Assembly (NCBI GenBank): GCA_017557885.1
Contig: JAFYXV010000006.1
Coordinates: forward strand, 1 to 36,620
Direction of reading: 5' to 3'
Source: a bacterium
Lineage (GTDB): Bacteria; Auribacterota; UBA3054
DNA: 36,620 bases
The notes under the pieces were generated by a model. The model saw nothing but the letters and a program-made list of their open reading frames with translations, was not told the DNA's origin and did not search any database. How positions within the stretch are numbered: position 1 is the first letter of the stretch; each line of letters begins with the position of its first letter. A program made the translations under genes and the position numbers. Positions 16,874 through 25,306 of the stretch are shown in pieces.

Positions 16874-17077
16874 ATGTCTATAGGCTACACGGAAATAATT
16901 CTTATCGTCCTGGTGATCCTCCTTCTCTTCGGCGCCAAGCGCATCCCCGAACTAGCCAGAGCGCTGGGCAAAGCCAAAAAGGAATTCCAGAAAGCCAAGG
17001 ATGAAGTGGAGACCGAAGTGGAAGAAGTTTCCGCTGACGACGATCCCAAAAAAACCGAAGAAAAGAAAGAAAGCTGA
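16874..17077 (+). CDS. tatA: Sec-independent translocase subunit TatA/TatE
   Basis: A 67-residue protein with one N-terminal membrane helix (ILIVLVILLLFG), the conserved Phe-Gly hinge, an amphipathic helix (AKRIPELARALGKAKKEF) and a charged tail. This is the standard TatA plan and normal length. A Shine-Dalgarno (AGGAGA) precedes the ATG. tatC follows after 6 bp. No tatB is seen, so this is probably a two-component TatAC system in which TatA does both jobs. The two AKR lipoproteins at 2216-4696 are likely substrates. Confidence 0.92.
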   Translation: MSIGYTEIILIVLVILLLFGAKRIPELARALGKAKKEFQKAKDEVETEVEEVSADDDPKKTEEKKES

Positions 17078-17083
17078 TCCCCC

Positions 17084-17773
17084 ATGGAAGAAAACACTTT
17101 CCTGGGACACCTTGAGGCCCTGAGAAAAGTCATTCTCCGCTCCCTTGCGGCGGCGGCCGTTCTTTTCCCCTTTTGCTGGTATTTGTCAGGCAGATTGATC
17201 CCCGTATTCACCAGCCTCCTTCTTCCCCCAGACCAAGCCACCCTCCATTATTTCTCCCCCATGGAGGCCTTCATCGCGGAACTGAAAATGGGCGCCATCT
17301 TGTCCTTCGCCCTGGCCTTCCCCTACGTCGCCTGGCAGTTCTGGACCTTCATCACCCCCGCCCTTTACAAAAAGGAAAAGAAAGTCCTCGGCAAAGCCGT
17401 CGTCTTCTCCTCCCTTCTCTTCCTGGCCGGAGCCGTCTTCGTCTTCTACGCGATCCTGCCTCTCCTCATGCGTTTCGCCTTCAGTTTCGCCAGCCCCAAC
17501 CTTCAGCCCACCTTCGGGCTGGCCAATTTCCTCAGCCTCGCCGGAGGATTGATGCTGGCCGGCGGCCTCATCTTCCAGCTTCCCCTTGTCATCATCGTCC
17601 TCAACAGACTGGGCGTCGTGGAAAAAAGCAAACTGAAAAAAGCGCGGCCCTACGTCGTCGTGATCCTTCTCATCCTGGCGGCCCTGGCCACGCCGCCCGA
17701 CATCATCAGTCAGTGCCTGCTCTTCCTCCCCGCCTACGCGCTTTTCGAATTGGGCCTTCTCTTCACGCGCTAA
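17084..17773 (+). CDS. tatC: Sec-independent translocase subunit TatC
   Basis: TatC recognises twin-arginine signal peptides. The 229 residues contain six hydrophobic segments, the N-terminal HLEALRK motif (family HLxELRxR), FSPMEAF with the conserved Glu in the first periplasmic region, the aromatic-rich cytoplasmic loop WQFWTFITPALYKKEK, and ATPPDIISQ near the end. It is at the lower end of the usual size but complete. It is the last gene of the tldD-tldE-tatA-tatC unit, closed by a bidirectional terminator. Confidence 0.93.
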   Translation: MEENTFLGHLEALRKVILRSLAAAAVLFPFCWYLSGRLIPVFTSLLLPPDQATLHYFSPMEAFIAELKMGAILSFALAFPYVAWQFWTFITPALYKKEKKVLGKAVVFSSLLFLAGAVFVFYAILPLLMRFAFSFASPNLQPTFGLANFLSLAGGLMLAGGLIFQLPLVIIVLNRLGVVEKSKLKKARPYVVVILLILAALATPPDIISQCLLFLPAYALFELGLLFTR

Positions 17774-17778
17774 AAAAA

Positions 17779-17808
17779 ATCCCGAAGCTTTCGCTCCGGG
17801 ATTTTTTT
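17779..17808. terminator. Bidirectional terminator between tatC and the repeat-protein gene
   Basis: A 10-bp stem with one mismatch (atcccgaagc / gctccgggat) and a TTTC loop is followed by a run of Ts. It is preceded by eight As, so it can also terminate the minus-strand gene ending at 17822. Confidence 0.85.
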
Positions 17809-17821
17809 GAATCTAATCGCT

Positions 17822-20716
17822 TTACTGATTGATCACCGGCCTGACGCCCAATCGGTCCATGCTGTTATTAATTTCCGTGTGCGCGCGGTAAGCGGACCGG
17901 CACTCTTCCGGGCTGTTATCAAAGCTGCCGCCGCGCAACGTTTTCTCAGATCCCGTTTCCAATCCCACCGGATCAACGACAGGGTCTGTTCCCAGGTTGT
18001 CGGTGTACCAGTCCAGGCACCATTCCCAGACGTTTCCGTGCATATCGTAAAGGCCCAGGAGATTGGGTTTCAATTTCCCGACTACCATAGGACGACCTGA
18101 GTTTTTTTTGTAATAAGCGTATTCGCTTAAATAAAAGCCTTCGTCGTCCATATTGTTTCCGCTGTTGTAAGCCGTGGTCGTAGTGGCGCGGCAGGCGCAC
18201 TCCCACTGCGCTTCCGTTGGCAGATCAAAACGAAGACCAGTCTTAGCTCTTAATATGCCCATAAAAGAACCTGCGTCAACTTCGTCATTGGCCGGCCAAT
18301 TCGCGCCCTCGGTAGTACCTCTCAGCGTATTGAAATTTATTTTTGTCGCAGGAATAACATCCTTTTCTTTTTCAGGAATATACGGAAGCAAATTAGGGGT
18401 CGATCCGGTTATCAGTTCGTACTGCTTTCTGGTTATTTCAAAAACGCAGATGTAAAAGCCCTTGGTCAAAGTAACGCGATGCGCGTCTTCCCTTTTGCCG
18501 CGGCCCTTCTCGTCCTCCGGCGAACCCATTCTGAACTCGCTGGCGGGGACAAATTTCAACCAAAGTTCCGTAGTCCTGCAGGCGTCGTTTTCGACCTCCG
18601 GGCCGGATTCCGAGATCCGATGCGGCCAGTTGCTCGCCGAATTCCCTTCGCTGATGTCTATAACCAGATAATTTGTCTTAGCGAAGGTTGCGGTGACAAC
18701 GGTGTCCTTGGTCAACTCCAGGATCAAAGAAGTTTCATAACTGACTTTCCCATCCCAGGAGAAGCTCTGGAATTCGTCCGCCCCGTTTAAAGCTTTAAGA
18801 TTTGCCGTTTCGTTATCTGTGAAATCAACGTTAACAAAACCGCTGCCGACGATCTCGACAGAAAGGCCATAAGTTCCGAAGATCGCCTTGACCAGCGTAT
18901 CTTTTTCCAGTGAGATGGTCAACGGATTGTCCGTGCGCATTTCGCCGTTCACCGTAAAGTTGCGGAAAGTCGAGCCGCTTCCCTGGGCTGTGACCTCAAC
19001 TAGATCGGGCCCTTTGAATTCATAATCTACCGTTCCGTCACCAATGACCTCTATCGATAAAGAATATGTGCCGAAGACCGCCTTGACAACAGTGTCTTTT
19101 TCAAGCGAGAGCGAGAGCGAACTGTCGGTGAATCTTTCTCCGTTCACCGTAAAGTAACGGAAGAGAGCGACGCCTTCCGGCACTTTAATTTCAACCTCGT
19201 CGGGGCCGGTGAACTCAAAGTTCGCCGAACCTTCGCCGACAATCTCCAATGAAAAAGCGTAAGTCCCAAATACCGCTTCGACCGCAGTGTCTTCCTGCAA
19301 ATAAAGAAGCAGCGTGGACCTGTTCACTATCTTCTCGCCGTTCACATCATAATAACGGAACGGATATTCGCCTTCCAAAACGCTTATTTCCGCGGTGTCA
19401 GCGTCTATGAACTCAACGTTGACAGAGCCGTTTCCAATAACGTTGACCGAAAAATCATAAGTGCCGAAAACAGCCTTGACCCTTGTGTCATACCACAAGT
19501 CAAGGAGTATCGTTCTGTCGGTGTACCTGTCATAGTTCACAACGAAGTAGCGGAAAAGTTTGCTGTCTTCCGGCACAGTGATCTTCACGCTGTCAGGCCC
19601 GATAAATTCGTAATCGAACGACCCGTCGCCGATCACCTCTGTTCTGAAGGCGTACGTCCCGAAGACCGCCTGTATCTCCGTGTCCTCCTGCAGGGAGATC
19701 GTCAGGGGATTGCCGGTGCGTTTTTCGCCATTGACCATAAAGTAGCGGAAAGTCGAGCCGCTATCGTTCGCTGTGATCTCGATCTCGTCCTGGCCTGTGA
19801 ACTCATAAGTTGCCGAGCCTTTGCCGATGATCTTAAGAGAAGCGTCAAAAGTTCCGAAGACCGCCTGCACTTCCGTATCTTTATCCAATTCCAGATAGAG
19901 ATAGTCATCCGCTATCCTAACGCCGTCGTATGAGAAGAAACGGAATTTGCCGAGATTGTCGGTAACGTGGAATTCGACCTGGTCAGGCCCGACAAATCCG
20001 GACTCCACGTCGCCTACACCTACAATCTCCAGGGAATAGTCGTATTGGTTGGTGAAAACGTATTCGTTTTCAATATAAGCAGGATAAGCGATGTCTGGGG
20101 GCAGCTTGTAAGCGGCTGTCGCCTTGCCCTTGGAGTTTACTGAGACTTTCGCCTGAAAACCGTTGTCGTTGTAATTGAACTTATAGTTCTTACCTTTCTT
20201 TTCAGGAACAAAAGCCAAAGCGCCCACACAGTTTTCCCCAGAAATGGCGCTCAACTGATCGTAGATCGTAAACCTTTTCCCTTCGATCTCTGTCACCGTA
20301 GTGCCGGAAAGCATGCCGCTTGATTTGAACGTGGCTTTGTCCGGCTTGATACGCTCGTTTCCGGCGACAAAAGCGTAACGGGAAGAAACGTCCTTTTCCG
20401 TCCATTGGAATTTGCCGTTCCTGCGGCTTACGGAAACGTTCTGCGTTTTAGTCTTCGACGAAAAACTTGACTTGGTCTCGTTGAGCAAGATAGGAAACAC
20501 CAAATAAGCGTCAAGGTAATTATATATCGCCATTTCGCTTCCGGAAGCGAGCGCCTCCATAGCCGCTGCATTGAGTTTGCCGCTGAGATTGAGCGTGGAA
20601 GAACCGGAAACAAAGCCTTTAACTTTCACAACTCTCTGCGTGACGACAGATTCGGCGAAAGCAAAGTTTGCGGCGATGATGATCGCAATAATGATCAGAT
20701 ATCTCATTAAACGCAT
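17822..20716 (-). CDS. Secreted protein with seven 65-residue repeats and a C-terminal FGE/SUMF1 domain
   Basis: The start is set by a Shine-Dalgarno (ggaggg, 20721-20726) before ATG 20716; an upstream ATG at 20728 overlaps that site. The product has 964 residues with a signal peptide (LIIIAIIIAANFAFA). About 200 residues of unknown type follow. Then come seven tandem repeats of about 65 residues, each with I/V-G-x-G, EFxGPD, FRYFxVNGE and ending DTxVKAVFGTY. The C-terminal ~240 residues form a formylglycine-generating-enzyme/sulfatase-modifying-type domain (FVPASEFRMGSPEDEKGRG, WECACRATT, NVWEWCLDWY, LRGGSFDNSPEECRSAYR). Many FGE-like domains in bacterial surface proteins are not enzymes but ligand-binding folds. 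It is monocistronic, facing tatC; a surface or extracellular role is inferred. Confidence 0.8.
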   Translation of the reverse strand: MRLMRYLIIIAIIIAANFAFAESVVTQRVVKVKGFVSGSSTLNLSGKLNAAAMEALASGSEMAIYNYLDAYLVFPILLNETKSSFSSKTKTQNVSVSRRNGKFQWTEKDVSSRYAFVAGNERIKPDKATFKSSGMLSGTTVTEIEGKRFTIYDQLSAISGENCVGALAFVPEKKGKNYKFNYNDNGFQAKVSVNSKGKATAAYKLPPDIAYPAYIENEYVFTNQYDYSLEIVGVGDVESGFVGPDQVEFHVTDNLGKFRFFSYDGVRIADDYLYLELDKDTEVQAVFGTFDASLKIIGKGSATYEFTGQDEIEITANDSGSTFRYFMVNGEKRTGNPLTISLQEDTEIQAVFGTYAFRTEVIGDGSFDYEFIGPDSVKITVPEDSKLFRYFVVNYDRYTDRTILLDLWYDTRVKAVFGTYDFSVNVIGNGSVNVEFIDADTAEISVLEGEYPFRYYDVNGEKIVNRSTLLLYLQEDTAVEAVFGTYAFSLEIVGEGSANFEFTGPDEVEIKVPEGVALFRYFTVNGERFTDSSLSLSLEKDTVVKAVFGTYSLSIEVIGDGTVDYEFKGPDLVEVTAQGSGSTFRNFTVNGEMRTDNPLTISLEKDTLVKAIFGTYGLSVEIVGSGFVNVDFTDNETANLKALNGADEFQSFSWDGKVSYETSLILELTKDTVVTATFAKTNYLVIDISEGNSASNWPHRISESGPEVENDACRTTELWLKFVPASEFRMGSPEDEKGRGKREDAHRVTLTKGFYICVFEITRKQYELITGSTPNLLPYIPEKEKDVIPATKINFNTLRGTTEGANWPANDEVDAGSFMGILRAKTGLRFDLPTEAQWECACRATTTTAYNSGNNMDDEGFYLSEYAYYKKNSGRPMVVGKLKPNLLGLYDMHGNVWEWCLDWYTDNLGTDPVVDPVGLETGSEKTLRGGSFDNSPEECRSAYRAHTEINNSMDRLGVRPVINQ
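18674..20041 (-). repeat. Seven tandem 195-bp coding repeats
   Basis: These bases encode the seven 65-residue units of the secreted FGE-domain protein. Units 2-6 share the ends AVFGTY or AIFGTY almost exactly, while unit 7 is the most diverged (ending VVTATFAK). The DNA copies are diverged enough that the array looks old rather than freshly amplified. Confidence 0.8.
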
Positions 20717-20812
20717 AAAACCCTCCATTTAAACTTTTTTATATTTTAACATAAAATATAAAAAGCTTAAAAGAAAAATCACTTTTGATCTCCCTGAGAA
20801 CTGAAAATCATG

Positions 20813-20841
20813 TTGCTTTTTCTTTTTTCCTGTGGTATAGT
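20813..20841 (+). promoter_or_regulatory. Sigma-70-type promoter of iorAB
   Basis: TTGCTT (20813-20818), a 17-bp T-rich spacer and TATAGT (20836-20841) predict a start near 20848, about 30 nt before the iorA ATG. An AAGG Shine-Dalgarno lies 7 bp before that ATG. The leader is too short for an attenuator. Confidence 0.7.
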
Positions 20842-20877
20842 TAATCATTGATAATTAAATAATATCAAGGCTGAAAA

Positions 20878-22473
20878 ATGGAAAGCAATCGCAAACTTTT
20901 GAACGGCGACGAGGCCATCGCCTACGCCGCCAGGAACGCCGGATTGAACCTCGGCATAGGATATCCCGGGACTCCCTCCACGGAGATCCTGGAGACCTTC
21001 TCAAGCTTAGGCGGCCGCGCCCAGTGGGCGCCCAATGAGAAAGTCGCGGCGGAAGTCGCTATCGGCGCCGCCTTGGCCGGCGGCAAAGCCATCGTCACCA
21101 TGAAGCACGTGGGCATGAACGTGGCCGCTGACCCCTTCTTCACCGCCGCTTACACCGGCGTGAAAGGCTCCCTTGTCATCTGCGCCGCGGACGACCCGGG
21201 CATGGCCTCCAGCCAGAACGAGCAGGACAGCCGCCGCTACGCCGTGGCCGCCGGGCTGCCGATGCTCGAGCCCGCCGATTCCCAACAGTGCTACGATTAC
21301 CTGCTTTTGGCGGTGGAACTCTCCAATAAATTCGGAACGCCCGTCATATTGCGTCTTACCACCAGAGTCTGCCACAGCAAGACTATCGTGAAGGTCGGTC
21401 CTTTCAACGAACCTAAGACTCCCTCCTATACCAAGGACGCCAAGAGCCACGTCATGGTCCCGGCCTTCGCGAGACTGGCGCACGTAAGATTAAGAAAAAG
21501 ACTGAAAGACCTGGAAGAATGGAACTGCCAGAACGGCCCCTGCACCTTCCTTGGTCCTGAAGGCGCCAAATCCGGCGTCATCGCCACCGGCATCTCCGCC
21601 ATGCACGCTGCGGAAGCCTTGCCCGAAGCAAGGATCATGCAGCCCGGCATGACGTATCCCCTGCCCCTGGCAAAGATCAAAGAATTCGTGAATTCCCATG
21701 AAGACAATCTCGTCGTGGAAGAAGGCGACCCCATAGTGGTGGAAACCTTACTGGCCAACGGCATGAAAGTCCGCGGTAAAAAGGAAGCCTTCCGCTTCGG
21801 CGAACTGAACGTAGGCCGAGTTAAAAAACTCGCCGCTGACGACATTACTCCCGATCCCGCCCCCGCTCCCGGAAAACCGCCACAGCTCTGCCCCGGCTGC
21901 CCGCACAGGCTTACCTTCCAGGCCCTGCATGACCTGGGCTGCACGGTCTGCGGCGACATCGGCTGCTACACCCTGGGCGTCCTTCCTCCCTATGAGGCGA
22001 TGGACACCTGCGTCTGCATGGGCGCTTCTATTTCCGCGGCCCTCGGCATGCGCGAAGTTCTTCCCGCTGAACAGGCGAAGAGGATCGTCTCCGTCATCGG
22101 CGACTCCACCTTCATGCACAGCGGCTTGACAGGACTTGTGGACATGGTCTATAACAGACCGCCCCACGGCCACGTGGTGATACTGCTTGACAACTCCACC
22201 ACAGCCATGACCGGCCTCCAGGAACATCCGGGCACCGGCCGCAGGCTCGACCATACCGAGACCGTGAGAGTCGATCCCGCCGCTGTCGCCAGAGCCATCG
22301 GCGTGAGAGTCGAGGAGATCGATCCCCTGCCCATGAAAGACACTCTGAAAGACTTCATCCAGGAACAGTTGGACAAGGAAGACGTCTGCATGATAATCAT
22401 GAAACGCTCCTGCCTCCTGGCCCTGAAACATCTTAAAGACAGAGAGGCTCAGGCTAAGGAAAAGAAAAACTAA
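20878..22473 (+). CDS. iorA: Indolepyruvate:ferredoxin oxidoreductase alpha subunit, without ferredoxin domain
   Basis: IorA, with IorB, oxidatively decarboxylates arylpyruvates to arylacetyl-CoA with ferredoxin as electron carrier; the reaction is reversible. The 531 residues show GYPGTPSTEI, MKHVGMNVAADP, DDPGMASSQNEQDSR (pyrimidine-binding half), CPGCPHR, then the TPP-binding part GDIGCYTLG, GDSTFMHSG and NSTTAMTGLQEHPG. Typical IorA ends with a two-cluster ferredoxin domain, bringing it to about 580-650 residues. Here the chain stops soon after MKRSCLLALKHLKD, with no CxxCxxC motifs. The reading frame and stop look clean and iorB follows 10 bp on, so this seems a natural variant, not a damaged gene. 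Confidence 0.9.
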   Translation: MESNRKLLNGDEAIAYAARNAGLNLGIGYPGTPSTEILETFSSLGGRAQWAPNEKVAAEVAIGAALAGGKAIVTMKHVGMNVAADPFFTAAYTGVKGSLVICAADDPGMASSQNEQDSRRYAVAAGLPMLEPADSQQCYDYLLLAVELSNKFGTPVILRLTTRVCHSKTIVKVGPFNEPKTPSYTKDAKSHVMVPAFARLAHVRLRKRLKDLEEWNCQNGPCTFLGPEGAKSGVIATGISAMHAAEALPEARIMQPGMTYPLPLAKIKEFVNSHEDNLVVEEGDPIVVETLLANGMKVRGKKEAFRFGELNVGRVKKLAADDITPDPAPAPGKPPQLCPGCPHRLTFQALHDLGCTVCGDIGCYTLGVLPPYEAMDTCVCMGASISAALGMREVLPAEQAKRIVSVIGDSTFMHSGLTGLVDMVYNRPPHGHVVILLDNSTTAMTGLQEHPGTGRRLDHTETVRVDPAAVARAIGVRVEEIDPLPMKDTLKDFIQEQLDKEDVCMIIMKRSCLLALKHLKDREAQAKEKKN

Positions 22474-22483
22474 GGAGAAAACA

Positions 22484-22963
22484 ATGAAGAACATCAATAT
22501 AGTTTTTGCGGGCCTCGGCGGCCAGGGCGTTTTGAGAGCATCCGACATAACCGCGGAAGCCGCCTTCCTGACTGGCTTCGACGTTAAGAAAGCGGAAGTC
22601 CACGGCATGAGCCAGCGCGGCGGCTCCGTAAGCAGCGACGTGCGTTTCGGGGAAGGCATCAAAAGCCCCATGATCCCCGCCGGCACTGCCGACTTCCTAG
22701 TCCTCCTGGACGCTTCCCAAAAAGATCCCAACGCTCTTTACTGTTCCGACAGCACCGTCATAATAGACCCCTCTGTCATCAAGATCGAAACGCTGCCCAA
22801 TCCCAAAGGCCTGAACGTGGCCTTGCTGGGCTACCTCTCCAAAATGCTGCCCGCTATCCCGGAAGAAAATTGGCTGAAAGCCCTGGATAACAACTTCCCG
22901 GAAAAACTGAGGGAATCCAACGTGGTGGCTTTCAACATCGGCCGCGAAGCGAACCAAAAGTAA
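22484..22963 (+). CDS. iorB: Indolepyruvate oxidoreductase beta subunit
   Basis: The gamma-type catalytic partner of IorA, with the fold of pyruvate-ferredoxin oxidoreductase gamma chains. Diagnostic segments are FAGLGGQGVLRASDI at the N-terminus and KAEVHGMSQRGGSVSSDVRFG. At 159 residues it is shorter than the usual ~190-200 but keeps the core. A Shine-Dalgarno (AAGGAG) precedes the ATG, 10 bp after iorA. It is the last gene of a two-gene operon ended by a strong hairpin. The context near PaaK and aromatic biosynthesis genes supports aryl rather than aliphatic 2-oxoacid substrates. Confidence 0.88.
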   Translation: MKNINIVFAGLGGQGVLRASDITAEAAFLTGFDVKKAEVHGMSQRGGSVSSDVRFGEGIKSPMIPAGTADFLVLLDASQKDPNALYCSDSTVIIDPSVIKIETLPNPKGLNVALLGYLSKMLPAIPEENWLKALDNNFPEKLRESNVVAFNIGREANQK

Positions 22964-22988
22964 AAGCTAACTGAAAAACGAAAAACAA

Positions 22989-23026
22989 AAAGGCATATGT
23001 TCCAAAATGGAACATATGCCTTTTTT
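22989..23026. terminator. Terminator of iorAB, usable in both directions
   Basis: A perfect 16-bp stem (aaaggcatatgttcca and its complement) with an AAA loop is followed by Ts to 23026. On the opposite strand it also has a T-tract and could end the aro operon, about 160 bp after the aroA stop. Confidence 0.9.
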
Positions 23027-23076
23027 CATCATTTCTTCATCCGTTTGTCAGAAGCTTTGTTTTCATTAAGATTTTT

Positions 23077-23147
23077 TCATATCATGCGGTTGATTTTATT
23101 AAATTTAATTCAACCATATGAAATTCAGTTTATGCAAAATTTGCATA
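23077..23147. repeat. Nested palindromes in the iorB-aroA gap
   Basis: The AT-rich gap between the convergent genes holds two symmetric elements. One is an interrupted repeat at 23077-23121: tcatat and ggttga on the left, tcaacc and atatga on the right, with the self-complementary core attaaatttaat. The other is a 17-bp palindrome at 23131-23147 (tatgcaaa-a-tttgcata). They have no T-tract and lie downstream of both operons, so their purpose is unclear. Confidence 0.5.
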
Positions 23148-23183
23148 TACTGCCGCCAATCAGAAAACTTATAATGTCGCTTT

Positions 23184-24269
23184 TTACTGCAGAGGAAGGG
23201 CGAGGAAGTCCTCAAAGAAGGAGGGGTAGGATTTGGCGGAGCAGGCAGCGTTGTCGATGGTGATTGGGCTTTGGGCGTTGGTGGCGGCGGCGGCGGCGGA
23301 CATGGCGATGCGGTGGTCGCCGAAGGTCTTTATCTCTTCCTTGACTTGGAAAGGCTTATCTGTGCCTGCAACAGTGAAAGAGTCTTCCGTTATTTGGCAG
23401 TTGATGCCGATTGAATTTAGGAGCGCTTGGGTGGTGGCGACGCGGTCGGATTCTTTCAGTCTTAGTCTTTTGATGCCAGTGAAGGTCGTTTGGGCGCCTG
23501 TTCCGGCGGCGGCCACAGCCAGAGGCGGGAAAATATCCGGGCATTGTGAGACGTCTTTTACTCCGCCTTTTTCTTTCAGGAGATCAAGAAGTTTTCTGTC
23601 GGGCTGGAGGGACGCGTTGTTAAGACCTTTTATTTCTATTTCGGAACCGAGATAATTCATGACCAGGAAGAAAGAGGCGCCGGACCAGTCGCGCTCAGGC
23701 TCGATATTAATGGGAGCGGTGTAAGTCTGATTACCGGGGACGAGGAAGCCGGTTTCTGTTTCCTGAATTGTAATATTGCTGTCTTTTAAGACTTGCAGAG
23801 TAAGATCAACATAACCCCTGGATTCCAAAGGCGTGGTGAATCTAATCTCACTGTTCCCTTTCAGGATAGGCAGAGCGAAAAGAAGCCCTGTGGCGAACTG
23901 CGAGGAGACGTTGCCGGGAAGTTCGAAAAGGCCAGGCTCAAGTTTTTCGTAATCGATCCCCGGGCGCTTCGAAAGGCGGCCTTTTGTGACGTAGGCGGCG
24001 GTCTTCCCCAGAGCGGCTGAGATCGGCTTCAAAAAGCGCAAGGTGGAGCCGGATTCACCGCAGTCCAGAGTCGGGTTCAGATCGTCTTCCTTCAGGGCAA
24101 GGAGGCAGCGCTTGGTGGCGGCAATATCCTCCGGGTCCGTCGGGCTTAGAGCCAGACGCTGGAAATTCCCGCCTAAGAAGTCCGCGATAAGCAGGCGATG
24201 AAGGTGGGATTTGGAAAAAGGCGGCGTGATGGAGCCTTTTCTTCTGCCGTTGGGAAGTATAAGAGACAT
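23184..24269 (-). CDS. aroA: 5-enolpyruvylshikimate-3-phosphate synthase
   Basis: AroA joins PEP to shikimate-3-phosphate, the sixth shikimate step. The 361 residues are short for the family (usually 420-450) but retain key blocks: SKSHLHRLLIADFL, ESGSTLRFL, SSQFATGLLFALP, DWSGASFFLV, LKESDRV, FGDHRIAMS and KSYPSFFEDF. The ATG at 24269 lies 2 bp after the aroC stop (TGATCATG); a TTG at 24275 is less likely. The PEP/phosphonate loop near the N-terminus, usually NGxxxxR-like, is replaced by a compressed region, so glyphosate class cannot be read reliably. It is the last gene of the aro operon. Confidence 0.9.
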   Translation of the reverse strand: MSLILPNGRRKGSITPPFSKSHLHRLLIADFLGGNFQRLALSPTDPEDIAATKRCLLALKEDDLNPTLDCGESGSTLRFLKPISAALGKTAAYVTKGRLSKRPGIDYEKLEPGLFELPGNVSSQFATGLLFALPILKGNSEIRFTTPLESRGYVDLTLQVLKDSNITIQETETGFLVPGNQTYTAPINIEPERDWSGASFFLVMNYLGSEIEIKGLNNASLQPDRKLLDLLKEKGGVKDVSQCPDIFPPLAVAAAGTGAQTTFTGIKRLRLKESDRVATTQALLNSIGINCQITEDSFTVAGTDKPFQVKEEIKTFGDHRIAMSAAAAATNAQSPITIDNAACSAKSYPSFFEDFLALPLQ

Positions 24270-24271
24270 GA

Positions 24272-25288
24272 TCAATCTAAAAGCAGGTCAAGTGCGACTA
24301 AAGCTGCCATGGCTTCCACTACGGGAAGCGCTCTGGGAACGATGCAGGCGTCGTGACGGCCTTCAATCACAAGCTCTTCTTCCGTTTGCTTGGAAAGCGA
24401 AACGCTTTTCTGGGGTTTAGAGATGGAAGGCGTAGGCTTGATAGCGACGCGGAAGACTATCGGCATGCCGCTGGTCATGCCGCCTAGAGAACCGCCGTGA
24501 TTGTTGGTAGTAGTTTCTATCTTTCCGTCTTTGACGGTAAAAGAGTCGTTGTTAAGAGAGCCTTTTGAGGCCGTGCCGGCGAAACCGCTGCCGAATTCTA
24601 TTCCTTTGACCGCCGGGATACCGAAAATTGCCTGGGCAAATCTGTTCTCCACTCCATCGAAGATCGGTTCTCCTAGGCCGACGGGAAGATTAGTTATTTC
24701 GCATTCTATTACGCCGCCCACGCTGTCCCCTTCCGCTCTGGCCGCTTCTATAACGGCCTTGGCTTCCGGGCTCAAGATATCATTTGCGTTTTGCTCGTTC
24801 TTTTGAGCGCCGATGGAAACGATCCTGCCTTTGACTTCAATGCCCTTGCTCTCAAGATACTGAATAGCCAGGGCGCCGGAAAAACAAAGGCCCGCCATTA
24901 TCCTGCCGGAGGAGTGGCCGCCGCCTCTGTAGTCGTTGGCGCCGCTGGTCTTCACGTTCATAGTGTAGTCGGCGTGACCCGGCCTCATAAGATCGCTCAG
25001 TTTGGAGTAATCCTTGGAATGGGCGTCGCTGTTTTTGATGACAGCCGTGATAGGCGTGCCGCAGGTCTTCTCGTTGAAGAGGCCTGAGAGGATCTCGAAA
25101 GCGTCGGATTCGCATCTGGCGGTGGAGCCGGGCTGGGAGCCGGGCGCTCTTCTTTTCATGAAAGCTTTTACTTTTTCCAAGTCAGGAGTGAAGTTGGCGG
25201 GAAAACCATCCAGAACGCAGCCGATGGCAGGCCCATGGGATTCGCCGAAGAGCGTCACTTTAAGATTTTTGCCGTAAGTGGAGGACAT
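24272..25288 (-). CDS. aroC: Chorismate synthase
   Basis: AroC converts EPSP to chorismate using reduced FMN. The 338 residues are near normal and include GESHGPAIGCVLDGFPA, RRAPGSQPGSTARCESD, the RPGHADYT segment, RGGGHSSGRIMAGL and the C-terminal GRHDACIVPRALPVVEAM. It lies between aroDE (18-bp gap) and aroA (2-bp gap) on the minus strand. The enzyme produces the branch point consumed by the pheA- and tyrA-type genes at the head of the same operon. Confidence 0.96.
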   Translation of the reverse strand: MSSTYGKNLKVTLFGESHGPAIGCVLDGFPANFTPDLEKVKAFMKRRAPGSQPGSTARCESDAFEILSGLFNEKTCGTPITAVIKNSDAHSKDYSKLSDLMRPGHADYTMNVKTSGANDYRGGGHSSGRIMAGLCFSGALAIQYLESKGIEVKGRIVSIGAQKNEQNANDILSPEAKAVIEAARAEGDSVGGVIECEITNLPVGLGEPIFDGVENRFAQAIFGIPAVKGIEFGSGFAGTASKGSLNNDSFTVKDGKIETTTNNHGGSLGGMTSGMPIVFRVAIKPTPSISKPQKSVSLSKQTEEELVIEGRHDACIVPRALPVVEAMAALVALDLLLD

Positions 25289-25306
25289 AAACGTGATCGG
25301 TGGTTT

